Of a stretch of DNA of 64,000 nt, positions 1 through 11,349 are shown piece by piece; the first letter of the stretch is position 1, and each line of letters opens with the position of its first letter. The DNA comes from Calliphora vicina. Its lineage: Eukaryota > Arthropoda > Insecta > Diptera > Calliphoridae. Under the pieces are notes generated by a model, which saw only the letters and a list, made by a program, of their open reading frames with translations, did no database searches and was not told where the DNA came from. The position numbers and the translations under genes were made by a program. The stretch covers positions 42,834,033 through 42,898,032 of the forward strand of contig NC_088780.1 in the NCBI RefSeq assembly GCF_958450345.1, read 5' to 3'.

Positions 1-300
1 TTTCCAGAAATCCTCCAATTAAATATTTTATAGTTGCTTCAGTTACCTTTTTGGACGAGGTGGTCCACTTACACTTATAATCGGACATGTCCTATTATAC
101 CTTTCCTGTGTTCTTTAATTATTTTTTACAAGAGCCCAATACTTTTCCACAGGCCGAAGTTCTGGACGGTTGGGTGGATTTGCCTCCATTGATACAAAAT
201 TAAAATTATTGTTAGAATTCTACTCAAGGGCCTTTTATCCATAGTGGTATAATGCCAAATCGGGCCAGAAATATGAAGGTACTCTGTCCTGTTTTAAGAA
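1..300 (-). pseudogene. Tc1/mariner-type transposase relic, C-terminal part
   Basis: Read on the minus strand this is the C-terminal third of a transposase closely related to the intact DD37E copy at 4610-5617. Recognisable pieces are a PELRPVE.YWALVKK-like block (the catalytic E region) and the terminal KVTEATIK...GF stretch. The frame is broken and it runs off the left edge of the window. The N-terminal half lies at about 1376-1802 on the same strand, so the copy was split by the repeats at 300-1375. The family assignment rests on comparison inside the window. Confidence 0.75.
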
Positions 301-458
301 AACAACAATTCGAAAAAAAAAAATTCCAAAAAATTAAAAAAACTTTGGAAAAAAAACTACATTATCTTTACCTAAAAATATTTAAAATTTGTTTTTGAAG
401 TACAATTTGGTGAAGGGTATATAAGTTTCGGCACAGCTGAATATAGCTCTCTTACTTA
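300..458 (-). repeat. Dispersed repeat class B, 5' end fragment
   Basis: In reverse complement it reads AAGTAAGAGAGCTATATTC, then the hairpin TCGGC/GCCGA-like block, TTATATACCCTTCACC, and an AT-rich stretch ending in TTTTTAGGTAAA. The same order opens the full class B copy at 43160-43893. Its start abuts the 3' end of a class A repeat at position 459, making a chimera. Confidence 0.75.
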
Positions 459-1375
459 TGTATAATGCGTTTGTGCAGATGTTTGTAACGCCCAAAAATA
501 TTAGTCTAACACTACCTAACAAAGTATACCGATCGACTTAGAATCACTTTCTGAGTCGATTAGACGATGTCCGTCCGTCCGTCTGGCTGGCTGGTCGGCT
601 CTGTCCATGTAAAAATTGTTTGTGCGCAGAGTACAGGTCGCAATTTTGAAGATATTTCGATCAAGTTTGGTACATATTATTGAAACTAACTGAAATCGGT
701 CCATTAGTTCATACATGTTTAATTTAAATATGTATCTCCATAAATTCCGCTCCAAATAAGTTTTATATATACAAAATTCATGTCACCAAATTTTGTTACG
801 ATCGGTCCATAATTAGTCATAGCTCCCATATAGACCCGTTTCCGAAAATCATTTTAACGTGCATAAATCGCTTAAAAATGTTGGTATACTCACAAAATTC
901 AACGTAGTTAACTTTAATATAAATATAAATCACACAACTTAATTTCATGGTGATCGGTCCATAATTGGTCATAGCTCCCATATAAGGCCCACTTTCGAAA
1001 ATCACTCAAAAATATAAATTATTAAAATTTTAAAAGAAAAATGTTTTTGCTCTTTTACTTAGGCCCTAATTTTGTAAATCACGTCACCAAAGTGATGTTT
1101 ATGTGCAAAGCCAAAACAACATTTCAAACATTTTAAAAATTTGTTTTTGTTTTGTGTACACAATTTTCAAATTATGAAAGGCAAATCAACGCTTGAATTT
1201 TTATGCGTTTGTTTGGTTCACAATTTGTACATAAAACAAAAACAAATTTTTGAAATGTGTGAATTGTTGTTTTTGCTTTGCACATAAATATCACTTGGTG
1301 TCGTGATTTACAAAATTAGGGCCTTAGTGTTGGGTATTATATGGTCGGGCTTGACAGACCATACTTGCTCCTAAG
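459..1375 (-). repeat. Dispersed repeat class A, copy A1 (with MITE inside)
   Basis: It contains all class A landmarks in inverted order: GCGTTTGTGCAGATGTTTG, CGCCCAAAAATATTAG, the CCGATCGACTTAGAATCAC block, (GTCC)n, two units containing the 'ATAGCTCCCATATA' motif, and the terminal GGTCGGGCTTGACAGACC hairpin. The 5' tip is eroded. A 262-bp MITE at 1062-1323 interrupts it. Recurring short ORFs in these units are not treated as genes. Confidence 0.85.
1062..1323. mobile_element. PIF/Harbinger-like MITE, TTA target duplication
   Basis: The 262-bp element has long, nearly perfect inverted ends starting GGCCCTAATTTTGTAAATCA. The arms stay alignable for about 110 bp, so nearly the whole element folds back. 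It is flanked by TTA at 1059-1061 and 1324-1326. Uninterrupted class A copies read CTTAGTGTAGGG here (near 20290), which confirms the empty site. A 3-bp TWA duplication is typical of PIF/Harbinger. No coding capacity. Confidence 0.85.
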
Positions 1376-1802
1376 TTCTTTACTGCATTGTGATTTGAAA
1401 CCTTCTGAACTTAATACGACTTCAAACTGTGCCCACAAAAGAATCAGAGCATTTAACTTTACGAGCTGCCTTACTGATGGATATGTTAGGTGCACTTCGA
1501 AAGAGTTGTTCGCCTTTTTTTGCTATACCAATATCTGTTAGAGTCTTCCTTATACTGTTTAATGGCTTTAAAAACAATGTGACGATGAAACTAAAGATTC
1601 TATTTTTTTGAAAGTCCATATTGGATAATTTTTAAAAGTTTTAAATATTTTTTCAAGTACTTTTTTTTGATCATTTTGACCGAAATAACAATTGAAGTTT
1701 AGGGATTTATAAAAGATAATATCTGAAATTTTTAAAAGCTAACATGATTAAAAAATTTTGAAAATTTTTTGAGCCAGAATAAGTTTTGGATGGAATAGTC
1801 TG
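1376..1802 (-). pseudogene. Tc1/mariner-type relic, N-terminal part and outer end
   Basis: A minus-strand frame contains RSAPNISISKAARKVKCSDS, which aligns with KRAPNTSGRKAARLAQCSDY of the intact DD37E transposase. Upstream sequence is shared with the deleted copy at 7443-7973 and ends in a likely terminus, CAGACTATTCCATCCAAAAC in reverse complement, next to TA. The central catalytic part that should join it to 1-300 is missing. Confidence 0.65.
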
Positions 1803-2399
1803 TATAAATATTTAAGATTTCTCATACCTTGTGGACAGCTTTAATGTCAACAAGTATAAAATTTTCAGATTATTTTGTTTTTAATTACATTTTCATTAAA
1901 ACAACATAATTTATTTATATTATATTGTATTAACTTTGACTAGCAAGGTTATATAAGTATATTTAATGTACACAAATTATGTTTATAAATAATTTAAAAG
2001 TTATAATTCTTTAACGTTGAATGCAACTACAGACAATAACAACAAATTCATTGTGTACTTAAAACATAAAATGTAAAAACTTTTTGTTTTCAATTATGCA
2101 TTACAACATGCTGGTTGCATTTTTATGTGCGAAAAACAAAACAAAAAGTAATTTTACAAATGTGTTGACAAGCTTGAATATGTAACTATATTTATGCTCA
2201 GAAAATATATGCAATAACTATACAAGAAAGAAGCTTGTGAATAATATATTTTAAATTTTAATAAAAAGTACAAATCAATACGTTATATGTAAATGTGGCA
2301 GAGTGGGTCATGATGGTAAGCCTGTCATATGGCTACTGCTGCTGACGGTTACAAAAGATTTTTTTATTTTAGAGATGAATACTTTATATTTTACAATAC
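1803..2399. other. AT-rich DNA, nothing recognised
   Basis: No coding frame, RNA gene or terminal-repeat pair was seen here. Confidence 0.5.
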
Positions 2400-3290
2400 C
2401 GTAGTTGAGAAGATGCGCTTCAACCGATGAATGTACATTAGGATGGCCATTTATTTTGTTTGACAATACCTTTTCTCAATATTTTTGTCCCGGGGTCAGT
2501 ACTTTTAAAGGCTTTTATTTTTTTTTTAGCTTTTATTTTTAAGCAAAGTAAAGGCCGTTGTGAACTATAAACTTTCTCAAACAGTACTCTCTGAGGCAAA
2601 GTTGTAGTCCTTGTTACGTAATGGTGTCCGTATATGGTTATATTTCCATGACTTAAAAAATGACACACACTGATATCGTACACTCTGTTATAAAGTGAAG
2701 CAACCTGAGGTCGAGCGTTGTCATGATGGATTATTACGGTTTCATGTCTGGCCGCATATTCTAGACGTTTTTTGGCAAGTGATCGATTCAAACGAATCAG
2801 TTACATTCGGCACAGGTTCCCTGTGATGGACATATTAGAGAGTATAATTTTGCTCCCACCAAATACAGATACTTACATTAGCATCATGGATATTTGGCTT
2901 TTGTGTCCATTTTTCATCACAAGTAATGGTTTGGTGAAAAAATTATATTCTTTTATAGAGTATAGTCATCATTTCGGACATTCAAAATCAATTTCCCTGC
3001 TTTTGTATGAATCCTGCTGCTCGAAAGCTTTTTGAAATTGCTACTTGAGTAGCTCACAATGATATTTCAAGCGCTTTACAACAATCTTCAAACTTATTTG
3101 GCTAGCCTGGGCGATCTTTGTCTTCTTTGCCAAAGTTATCACTTCTGAAGTTGACTCGTTGAAACCGATGGAACACATTCACCGTAAGCTTTGTTGAGCA
3201 ATCGGTGTGCTTGAGCAGCACTTTTTTCACACAATTAATAATTCTGTTTCTCTATATAATCAAAAAACATACTATTGCTTATGATCCTAA
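2400..3290 (-). pseudogene. mariner (DD34D-type) transposase fossil
   Basis: On the minus strand the pieces appear in correct order. First is EKSAAQAHRLLNKAYGE (about 3240-3190), the start of the mariner N-terminal domain. Then come a GKEDKDRPG.PNKFED block, ITCDEKW (about 2925, the first catalytic aspartate block, normally TGDEKW), and HHDNARPQVA (about 2720, the second aspartate block). Several stops and frameshifts separate them. The motifs are diagnostic of the mariner family. No inverted ends were found. Confidence 0.8.
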
Positions 3291-3394
3291 ATTATCTTTT
3301 TACAAAATTCTATGAAAAATCGTCTAAAATTTTTAATTCATTCCAAAAATCCTATTCTTTTTAAATACAAATATTATAATATATAAATGGTCTT

Positions 3395-3930
3395 CCAACA
3401 GGGACTTCTGAATTTGGACAGTTGCTAACGGCAATATTGTTAAAGCTTCATCTGCCGAATTGGCTGTAATTTATTCAGCATACTTTGTCAAATCACCTTG
3501 GATGGATATCTTGAGCAATGAGGACCATTTCTGGTTTAATAGGTACGTCAACAAACAAAATTGTCGAAATTGGGTCTATAACAATCCTCATGAGATCCAA
3601 GAGCGTTCAACGCATACTGAAAAAGTAACTGTTTGGTGTGAATTTTGGGCCACACAGCTCATGCCACACTGTATATTCTGTACGTGCTATTTGATTTCAT
3701 GGTCATCTCCCTTGGAGGTGATGTGAACTGCCCACCAAGAAAGTGCGATTTGACCCAGTTAGAATTTTTCTTGCGGGAGTTTTCTGATGTCATCGGTCTT
3801 TGCAAATAACGGATGCGCGCTACCCAGCGAAATCGCACGATAATTTATTTTGTACATACTGGCATTGAAAGGTCTTTTAAACGATCAACAAATTTCAATG
3901 ATATCTCAAACACACTTTGTTTTATTTAAA
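3395..3930 (+). pseudogene. IS630/Tc1/mariner-type transposase fossil
   Basis: An open stretch contains NEDHFWFNRYVNKQNCRNWV and EIQERSTHTEKVTVWCEFWA. These match the general 'FSDEAHFxLxGYVNKQNCRxW...EKVTVWC' pattern of a group of arthropod transposases. After frameshifts, a LPTKKVRFDPVRIFL-like piece corresponds to the usual 'LPPRSCDLTPLDFFLWG' block holding the last acidic residue. The N-terminal DNA-binding part is absent. Family wording is recalled from general knowledge. Confidence 0.6.
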
Positions 3931-4070
3931 TTTAAAGATAGAAAGCGATTCATTTCGACAAAAAGAAGTTATAAGTAAACACATGTCATTCAGTTACATC
4001 TAAAAGTATTTTGTAACATTCGAAATAAATATATTATCTATAAACAACTTAATTTTCCATAAATATCTAA
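3931..4070. other. AT-rich spacer
   Basis: Nothing recognised between the transposase fossil and the CACAGAAAAAA inverted end. Confidence 0.4.
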
Positions 4071-4475
4071 CACAGAAAAAAAAAATTCATAATTGGAATG
4101 AATTTTGTAATAAATATTATTAATCGAACTTGATTTTTTTTTCCCAAACTTATTTCATTCAAAATAAGAACATGTTTTAATAAATTGCATTATAATTGTA
4201 TTATATAATGAATTAGTGCAAGAATATTTGCATAATAGCTATATATTGGCCAATATTTTAAGATAAAAAGGAGAATATCTGAAACTTAAAAATTATCATT
4301 AAACATAATAAAACATTCATAAATATAAAAGCATTTCATCCTCTTAAATCAATTTAATCATTTTCTCGCTTTTTATATCATTTTGTAGCTGAAAATCATA
4401 AAAAAACTAAAAATTTTCCATGAAAAATTTCAAACATTTTTGAACAACATAAAAATAAAAATGAAATTGAAATTA

Positions 4476-5773
4476 AGGAGTGAGATCGAAAAATTCTTAA
4501 CATACATATATGTTTATAAAAAAGAAACCACTAAACTTACAGCTTTAATTTTTTTTTTATTTGATTGAAATTATTATTACAATTTACAAAAAAAATTATT
4601 TTTATAGTTTTAATCACTAGTGATGAAATTTTGAACCTTTTTCGGAAACCCTTCCATTAACGTTTTTATAGTGCTTTCTGTCACTTTGCTCGAACATGTA
4701 GTCCATCTCCGTTTAAAATCTACCACACTTTTGGACACCTTTTTTGTACTCTTCAATTCTCTTTTAACAAGAGCCCAATATCTCTCCACTGGCCTTAGCT
4801 CCGGGCAGTTTGGAGGATTTGCCTCTCTTGGTACAAATACCACATTATTGTTCTTGTACCACTCAAGGGCTTGTTTGCCATAGTGACAGGATGCCAAGTC
4901 AGGCCAAAAATAAGTGGACACATTATGAAGTCTTATGAATGGAAGCAGTCTTTTTTGTAAACATTCCTTGATGTAAATTTCGGTATTTATAGAGCCCGTT
5001 GTAACAAATGAGTGGCTTCTTTTGCCGCAACTGCATATTGCTTGCCATACCAAGAACTTTCTGGGAAATTTTGTCTGCTTTTGGGTCCTAAACTTTTCTT
5101 CAACATTCCCTCGAGCATCAGCAACATAAAATTTTTGACCTGGAAGTTGCGAAAAATCTGCCAGAACATACGTTTCGTCATCCATTATGCAGCAAGAATA
5201 TTTTTTTATAAAACTTGACTTCAATTTCCGTGCTCTGTTTTTGGCCTCTAAATTTTTAGTAGCGTTCCTGTCAGGAACTTTTTGAGCCTTGTATGTTTTT
5301 AAACCTGCATTAGCTTTAACTTTTCGTACCAAATAGTCCGAGCACTGAGCTAACCGGGCTGCTTTCCTACCGGATGTGTTGGGAGCTCTTTTGAAAATGC
5401 GTTCTATTTTTTTGGCTTTAGAAACATCATGTGGACCATTCCTTCTACCTGAACCAGGTTTTCTATCAACTGACAAGTTCTCCCGGTACTGTTTAATAAC
5501 ATTGGAAACAGTTTGACGGCAGACCTTTGTATGCTTGGCCAACTTTTTGTAAGACCAAGTTGGGTTTTGTTGAAAATATTTAATAATTTCAGTACGCACT
5601 TTTTTCTGGTCACTCATTTTAATCAGATTAACAAAAAAATTAATATAATTGACATTACACATAATAACTGACATGTTTTTCAAAGGTAACTTGATCAAAA
5701 AAAAATTCAAATAATACTTGGGTTAAAAAATGTAATGAAAAACGTGTGTTAAGAATTTTTCGATCTCACTCCT
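4476..5773 (-). mobile_element. Complete DD37E Tc1/mariner-type transposon
   Basis: The 1298-bp element has perfect 27-bp inverted ends starting AGGAGTGAGATCGAAAAATT, at 4476-4502 and 5747-5773. TA duplications lie at 4474-4475 and 5774-5775. It contains one uninterrupted transposase gene on the minus strand. Length, ends and target site are all canonical. Perfect ends plus an open gene suggest recent insertion. Confidence 0.93.
4610..5617 (-). CDS. Intact DD37E transposase
   Basis: Cut-and-paste transposase of 335 residues, acting in the nucleus on the 27-bp ends of its own element. The ATG at 5617 (MSDQKK) is chosen; the open frame extends upstream but starts with a non-ATG codon. Residues about 8-47 form a helix-turn-helix (KKLAKHTKVCRQTVSNVIKQ). 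A GSGRR basic motif lies near 55-59, in the place of the GRPR motif. The catalytic triad is D147 (IMDDETY), D240 (YFWPDLAS) and E278 (LRPVERYW), with 37 residues between the last two, hence DD37E. The frame is open to the stop and the length is normal for the family. Similar MDDETY...PGQKFY wording is known to me from ITmD37E elements; whether this copy is active is unknown. Confidence 0.93.
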   Translation of the reverse strand: MSDQKKVRTEIIKYFQQNPTWSYKKLAKHTKVCRQTVSNVIKQYRENLSVDRKPGSGRRNGPHDVSKAKKIERIFKRAPNTSGRKAARLAQCSDYLVRKVKANAGLKTYKAQKVPDRNATKNLEAKNRARKLKSSFIKKYSCCIMDDETYVLADFSQLPGQKFYVADARGNVEEKFRTQKQTKFPRKFLVWQAICSCGKRSHSFVTTGSINTEIYIKECLQKRLLPFIRLHNVSTYFWPDLASCHYGKQALEWYKNNNVVFVPREANPPNCPELRPVERYWALVKRELKSTKKVSKSVVDFKRRWTTCSSKVTESTIKTLMEGFPKKVQNFITSD

Positions 5774-5916
5774 TATATTTTTCAAGCCTTCTAGATTTTA
5801 TTTCAAAACATAAAATATTAAAAAAAATCATACTATTTAAGAAATTATTTATAAATGTTATGAATTGAAATCAATGAATTCGAATCATAATATTTATGTT
5901 GAAACTTTTTTCTGTG

Positions 5917-7442
5917 AAGAGAATGGAGTCGAGTTTCATTTAAATTAATTTTTTTTCTATGAAGATTAATTCAAAATGTACCATAGAATCCTGATGTCAC
6001 AACTACCTTTAAATTCGTATCATGATGTTAGTATGAAAATAAAATAATAACTATAAGTTGGTTGATATGCCAAAATTCTAACTTTTTATTTAAAAAAAAA
6101 CATAATTTAACTAGCTATGCACAGAATTATTGATAAAATGGTTCTACTGAATATCTTATAGAATATTTCGGAATAACAATGAATATATCATCAGCATTAA
6201 AATTAATATACTGTAGATTTAATGGTTTTTTTTTCTAACTAAATAACTAATGCAATTTTCAAACGACGTAGGATAAAATCCTAATTATAACGCTTTAGTT
6301 GTGCCTTATTTAGGGTTTTTAATTTTCCACGAGACTAATTTTAATATTAATAAGGAAAAAAGTGTAAAGGGCACCAGGTAATAAGCAATATTCACACATT
6401 TTTAAGTAATTTTTGTAAAACAATCAAGAAATTTCTAAAATATTTTTTTTAATATTTTTTTGTATTTTGCAGTAGTAAAAGTACAAAATATGCAGAAATT
6501 TTATTGATTTAATATCTGCTGTAAAGTAAAATAATCAAATTGGATTCATCGTATAGCTTCAACGATCACAAAAATGTAGCAAGCCAATATATTTTGATAC
6601 TCAGATAAGTTTTTAAATATTTAACAAATTTAACAATCAATTTTCCACAATCTTTGGGAAAATTTACAAGAATGCTACAACATCCCTACATTATATGCTA
6701 TTTTATTTACTCTTGTAAAAACCAACAATAATACTGTTTTATTACTGAAAAGTTGTAAAAACATGAAATTATTGTTGGTATTTAAATACAGTAATATCCT
6801 GTTGCTTTGAAATGCAACAGACATTTCCATTTTTAAGTGTTTTTTTTAAATAAGAGGCTTTTAGGTTTGTTGCTCATGGAATTAAATCTACAATGATCCC
6901 ATATAATACGAACAAATTTAGCACAACTTTTATTGTGATTAAAATGTCTTAATGGTTTTTATAATGCTGGGACAAAATTAATTTAAGAACAGTACTTGCA
7001 TTTTGGATGTAGACAGCAGAGAGATATCATAAAAAGGATAATGGGAGAGATAAGTACATATATATATATACATATATATATAAAAAAATTTAAATAAATA
7101 AAATTTGACGTTGCAATATTATTTTTTAATATTATGTTAATAACAATTACATCAATGCATTGATTGCAATGGCCAAAATTAAAATTGTGTTAACATTTAA
7201 GTAAATTTGTTTAAGATTTTTTTGAACAAAATGTGGTACTGTAGCCTAATAAATCCCTTAGCGTGAATTACTTTGGCGAGGAAGCCCAAATGAATTAAAA
7301 TTTTCTATAAAGAATGTGTCAGAAAAGCTTATACTTGTATTAAGTTAAATAGAACTTATTCTGTACAGTATAAAAATTCTCTGAAATAGGTAATTTTATT
7401 CAAAGATTTTACAAGTTCCCTAAATATTAAAATATTGGAATA
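5917..7442. other. AT-rich DNA with one hairpin and a TA microsatellite
   Basis: No gene seen. Two small features stand out: a hairpin at about 6721-6781 with ACCAACAATAAT opposite ATTATTGTTGGT, and an (AT)n tract at about 7057-7082. Confidence 0.5.
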
Positions 7443-7973
7443 TTAATCGATATTTATAAATTCATCCACTTTTTCCGGAAATCCACACATTAAATTTTGT
7501 ATTGTTGCTTCCGTTACCTTTTTGAAAGCGGAGGTCCATTTACGCTTAAAATCTAACATATCCTGAATCAGAGAATTCAACTTTACGAGCTTCTTTTCTG
7601 ATATAAGTGTTTGGTGCACTTCGAAATTAATGTTCGACTTATTATTCATTACCATTATCTTCTTAGACATATTTTTCTTCCTAATCTAGGTTTACTTTCA
7701 ATGTTTAAGCCTTCCTTAGTCGGTTAATGATTTTTTAAACAATGTGTCCATGAACCGTCAGCTATTTTACTATTTTTTTTAAAGTCCATATTTGTTCGTT
7801 TTGAAATGTTTTATTTATTTTTCCACGTAATTTTTTTGCGTCCATTTTGACTGAAATAACAGTTGAAAATTAATGATTTAAAAAATATAATATTTGACAT
7901 ATTTTTAAAAGGTCACGTGATTAATAAATAATAATTTGTTGGACCTAGGTTAAGTTTTGGCTGGAATAGTGTG
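7443..7973 (-). pseudogene. Internally deleted Tc1/mariner-type copy
   Basis: On the minus strand an open stretch ends in DFKRKWTSAFKKVTEATIQN and CGFPEKVDEFI, the C-terminus of the same transposase group as 1-300 and 4610-5617. It is fused directly to a segment normally near the N-terminus. The upstream part (7700-7973) aligns with 1600-1802 and ends in CACACTATTCCAGCCAAAAC in reverse complement, next to TA. The catalytic core is gone. Confidence 0.65.
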
Positions 7974-8344
7974 TATATGCTTTTTTTGACTCACTCTTTA
8001 CGACATGCGTTCTAAATTTTGTATTAATTTTATAAGGTGCATTAATGCCTTATATAATTTATACAATGACCATTTTTTGGAACTTTAACTTTCATGGATT
8101 TATAAATATCGCGTCTGAAAGTTTACAATATGAAAATTTAAGACAATATAACATTTTAAAGGGTAGTGATGTAATAAATAGTTTTTGTGGTAAAAAAATA
8201 TTTTAAGATTTTTTGTAAAAAAATGTAGTTTTCAATTACCATAACGCATTCTTGACGCATTTTAAAAGTGTGAAATATAACTTGTTTTTATACTGTTTTA
8301 TGTAGAACCGAATTCTAACGTACAATTTTAAAAATATTCAGCTG
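7974..8344. other. AT-rich DNA, nothing recognised
   Basis: No frame, repeat pair or RNA gene supported. Confidence 0.4.
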
Positions 8345-8806
8345 TTTTTGCTCTGGTAATGCTGTCGTGGTTTTATCCGTTTCGGTCAATTATTTCCCAA
8401 AGTCCCCATACAAATGTCCTCCCGAAATATTACATTATCGGTCATAAATATTTAATTTATATACGTATCTACACAAATTTCGCCTTAAATAAGTTTTATA
8501 TATACCCAAATCATGCCACCTAATTTTATGATGATCGGTCCATAATTAGTCATATCTCCCATATAAGGTCGACTTCCGATAATCCCTTTTACAAGCATAA
8601 ATCTCTTAAAAATTTTTGAATCCAAATTTAATTTAACAAAAAAATTTTCATATAGAAATAAATCACACGGCCTAATCTCATGGCAAATACAAGCCCCCAT
8701 ATAACGGCCATTTCCGAAAATTACTTATGAAAATTTAAAAGAAAAATGTTTTTGTTAATTTACTCAATATAGGGTAAAGCCCGATCATACTTTCTTAGTT
8801 GTTTAA
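8345..8806 (-). repeat. Dispersed repeat class A, copy A2 (partial)
   Basis: The two 'TCGGTCCATAATTAGTCATATCTCCCATATAAGG'-type units (only part quoted elsewhere) and the 5' tip (GATCATACTTTCTTAGTTGTTT) are present. The 3' half with the GTCC microsatellite is missing. The 5' hairpin is eroded. Confidence 0.7.
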
Positions 8807-9455
8807 TTTTACACTTTTATAATTTATTAACAAGTTAAAATCTCACATGTTTTGACACTGACAGGTTTTGTATTCTATAAATATGTATTTATTAGAATAA
8901 AAGTAATTATTCAATAAAATGTTAAAACATTTTGCAATTTGTTTTAATTAATTTATTGGTAGTACTTTACATACTTCAGATAAATGCCTTCTGTAATTAA
9001 CAGTACAATAGAAAAAAAAACTAAATACCAGTATGTTTTTTATATATTTCTCGGTACTTTAAATTTTTCATACCACCAACAATTAAGAGCCCTTTGGGAT
9101 ATTAGTTTATACGTTCATATAAGCGTAATGAATATAAAATGCAATGCAATTGGTATAAAACTAAAATGTGATAAAAATTCGTTTATATATGAAACGTTTG
9201 TAATTCGGTTAAATTTTTAAACTAGAACCAATAAAAAAAAAAATTGCAAAACGTTGCTTTAGCAACGAATATGTATTATAATGTGAATTTAATAAATCCA
9301 AATAAATTTAACACATTTAAAATAATTATGAATAATTCCTGAAATATGAGTATTTGAGTTAGTTTGTGTTGATAGCAAACATATGCCATCAGATTGGTAG
9401 TTTATAAACTTTTCACAGTTTTTAAATTTACAATCGTTGTAACTTTATTTTTAAT
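8807..9455. other. AT-rich DNA, nothing recognised
   Basis: The only frame, about 8984-9220, has no recognisable domain and ordinary AT-rich composition. It is not called. Confidence 0.4.
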
Positions 9456-10092
9456 ATATATAGTAGGGTGATCGATTCTTCGACATTTTTTAGAAACCGG
9501 TTTTCGGTTTCTTCGAAAAATTGCAATTTAATATAAACCGGTTTTGGTTTCGGTTTTTTAATAATAACCGGTTAACCGATTTTTTGTCAAAATATTAAAA
9601 CGCCTAAAAATAAGAAGAAAAAAAGTTTTATTAAAATAATAGTTATTAAAACAAAAACAGTTCATGAAAAAACATAACAGAAAAAAAGTAGATCATGTAA
9701 TTATGATAAAGAATATACATGTATTTTAATAACAAAAAATAAGCCTTTTTAAAACACTTAAATACTTTTTAATTCTAATTATATCTTCTGCCGTTTACAG
9801 TGGATAGACGTGTTTTACATCGCTCTCACAAATAAATAAATAAAATAATTGTGAAGATAAATACAAAAAAAAAAAAATATATACAAAGATAAGTAACAGC
9901 GAATGGACGCTTATTAAATACTTATAAATATATTTAAATATTGATTTAAACAGCCAAAATAAAATTAAAAAAAACTGTTTGTTAATGCAAATATTAACAA
10001 TCAGAAAAAAAAACAAAGCAAAAGTAATAAAAAAAAAAACAACAACATAAATAAAACCCTAAATAAAGAGTGTAGTGTTTGTGTGTTTGTGT

Positions 10093-11349
10093 ATGAGTTT
10101 CTCTTACTCTCCAACAAGTGAAAGGAGGCTCAGCAGCAATGGAAATAATGCATACATTGTTGTGAGCTCTCCATACAACAATAATAATACATATGATCCA
10201 AAAGATCACAAAAATTATTTAAGTGTAAGAACAACAACAAACGAGAGATCTCCACTCTCTAGTGCGCCAAAACAAAACAATTGTGTAGAAGACAACATAA
10301 AAGAAATTATAGAAAAACAAACAACAACTCAAATGGTTGCTGAAAAAAGTAATGCTACTGTGATCAATGTCACAAATAGTAGTAATGAAAATATTAACTC
10401 TATAAAAACCGGTGATGATAGGCAAAATCAATCGAGTTTTACATTAAAAAATACTGGTGCCATACCAAAAAATAGTATAGTGAAAAATACGGGAAAAATC
10501 CTAACAGGAATGGACCGTTACATCACTATAACTAAACGCAAGTCCAGTCCTAGGACATCAAAATTGGAACCAAATCCAAAACAGGCGAAGAAAAATCCGG
10601 TAAGTCAAAATCGTTTTGCAATTCTTGACAATCATGAAAGTAAAGAAAAACCCGCAAAGCCTGTAAAAGACTATAAGCCACCTCCTCTTTATTTGCGCGA
10701 ACCTACTACAAATGTTTTGGTGAACAAATTGTCCCAACTTGTAGGTAAGGAGAATTTCCACGTGGTCTCTCTACGTAAAGGAAATATTCAAGAGACAAAG
10801 GTACAAACTTATTCGGAAAAAAATTTCAGAATGATTGTTGATAATTTCGATTCCGAGAAAAGAAACTATTATACATATCAACTGAAAAGTGCAAAAGGTT
10901 TGACAGTAGTCATCAAAGGTATAGATAGTTCTGAGCCAACTGATGATATTAAAAAGGCGCTAGAGTCTGAAGGCTTTGAAGTGAAGTCCATTCACAATAT
11001 AATAAATAAAAATAAAATTCCTCAACCAATTTTTAGAGTTGAAATCACTTTCAACTCTTCTCAATTAAAGAAAAAGGGTGACACTCATCCAATATACGGT
11101 TTAAGATATCTTCTAAATCGTAAAATAATTGTAGAAGAACCAATTAAGCGCAAAGGTCCACCTCAGTGCCTTAATTGCCAAGAGTTCGGTCACACCCGAA
11201 CATTCTGCAAATTACCTTCTGTATGTGTAAGATGTGGAGATATTCATAAAAGTCAAGAATGCCCCCACTCAAAAACAGATAATATAAGAAAATGTAGTAA
11301 CTGTGGTCAAAATCACACCGCAAACTACCGTGGATGCCCAGTATTCTAA
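10093..11349 (+). CDS. Retrotransposon ORF1, nucleocapsid-like zinc-knuckle protein
   Basis: RNA-binding Gag-like protein of the Jockey-type element. It is expected to coat the element RNA and take it to the nucleus. The ATG at 10093 is used; upstream codons are open but not ATG-initiated. The N-terminal 130 residues are low-complexity, Asn/Lys/Thr-rich. A central domain (about 195-340, 'YTYQLKSAKGLTVVIKGID') resembles the pre-zinc-knuckle region of this clade. Three knuckles follow near the end: CLNCQEFGHTRTFC (CX2CX4HX4C), CVRCGDIHKSQEC (CX2CX3HX4C) and CSNCGQNHTANYRGC. The frame stops right after GCPVF, where related proteins continue. The continuation is in the +1 frame at 11344-11776. 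Confidence 0.85.
   Translation: MSFSYSPTSERRLSSNGNNAYIVVSSPYNNNNTYDPKDHKNYLSVRTTTNERSPLSSAPKQNNCVEDNIKEIIEKQTTTQMVAEKSNATVINVTNSSNENINSIKTGDDRQNQSSFTLKNTGAIPKNSIVKNTGKILTGMDRYITITKRKSSPRTSKLEPNPKQAKKNPVSQNRFAILDNHESKEKPAKPVKDYKPPPLYLREPTTNVLVNKLSQLVGKENFHVVSLRKGNIQETKVQTYSEKNFRMIVDNFDSEKRNYYTYQLKSAKGLTVVIKGIDSSEPTDDIKKALESEGFEVKSIHNIINKNKIPQPIFRVEITFNSSQLKKKGDTHPIYGLRYLLNRKIIVEEPIKRKGPPQCLNCQEFGHTRTFCKLPSVCVRCGDIHKSQECPHSKTDNIRKCSNCGQNHTANYRGCPVF

Larger units (their letters stand above)
4071..5916. mobile_element. Candidate older element hosting the DD37E insertion
   Basis: CACAGAAAAAA at 4071 is mirrored by TTTTTTCTGTG ending at 5916. Just inside each end is a second shared block around AAATATTAT.A.TCGAA. 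The DD37E element at 4476-5773 sits between the arms. No clear target duplication was found, and chance similarity in AT-rich DNA is possible. Confidence 0.35.

Noticed and set aside
4671..5218. Plus-strand frames opposite the DD37E transposase
   Set aside because: Antisense shadows of the minus-strand gene.
5618..5710. 31 extra N-terminal residues of the DD37E transposase
   Set aside because: They begin at a TTG codon, are hydrophobic and AT-rich, and precede the natural MSDQKK start that matches family length.
10075..10092. Extended start of ORF1 at 10075
   Set aside because: The codon is GTG; the first in-frame ATG is 10093, which suits a eukaryotic element.
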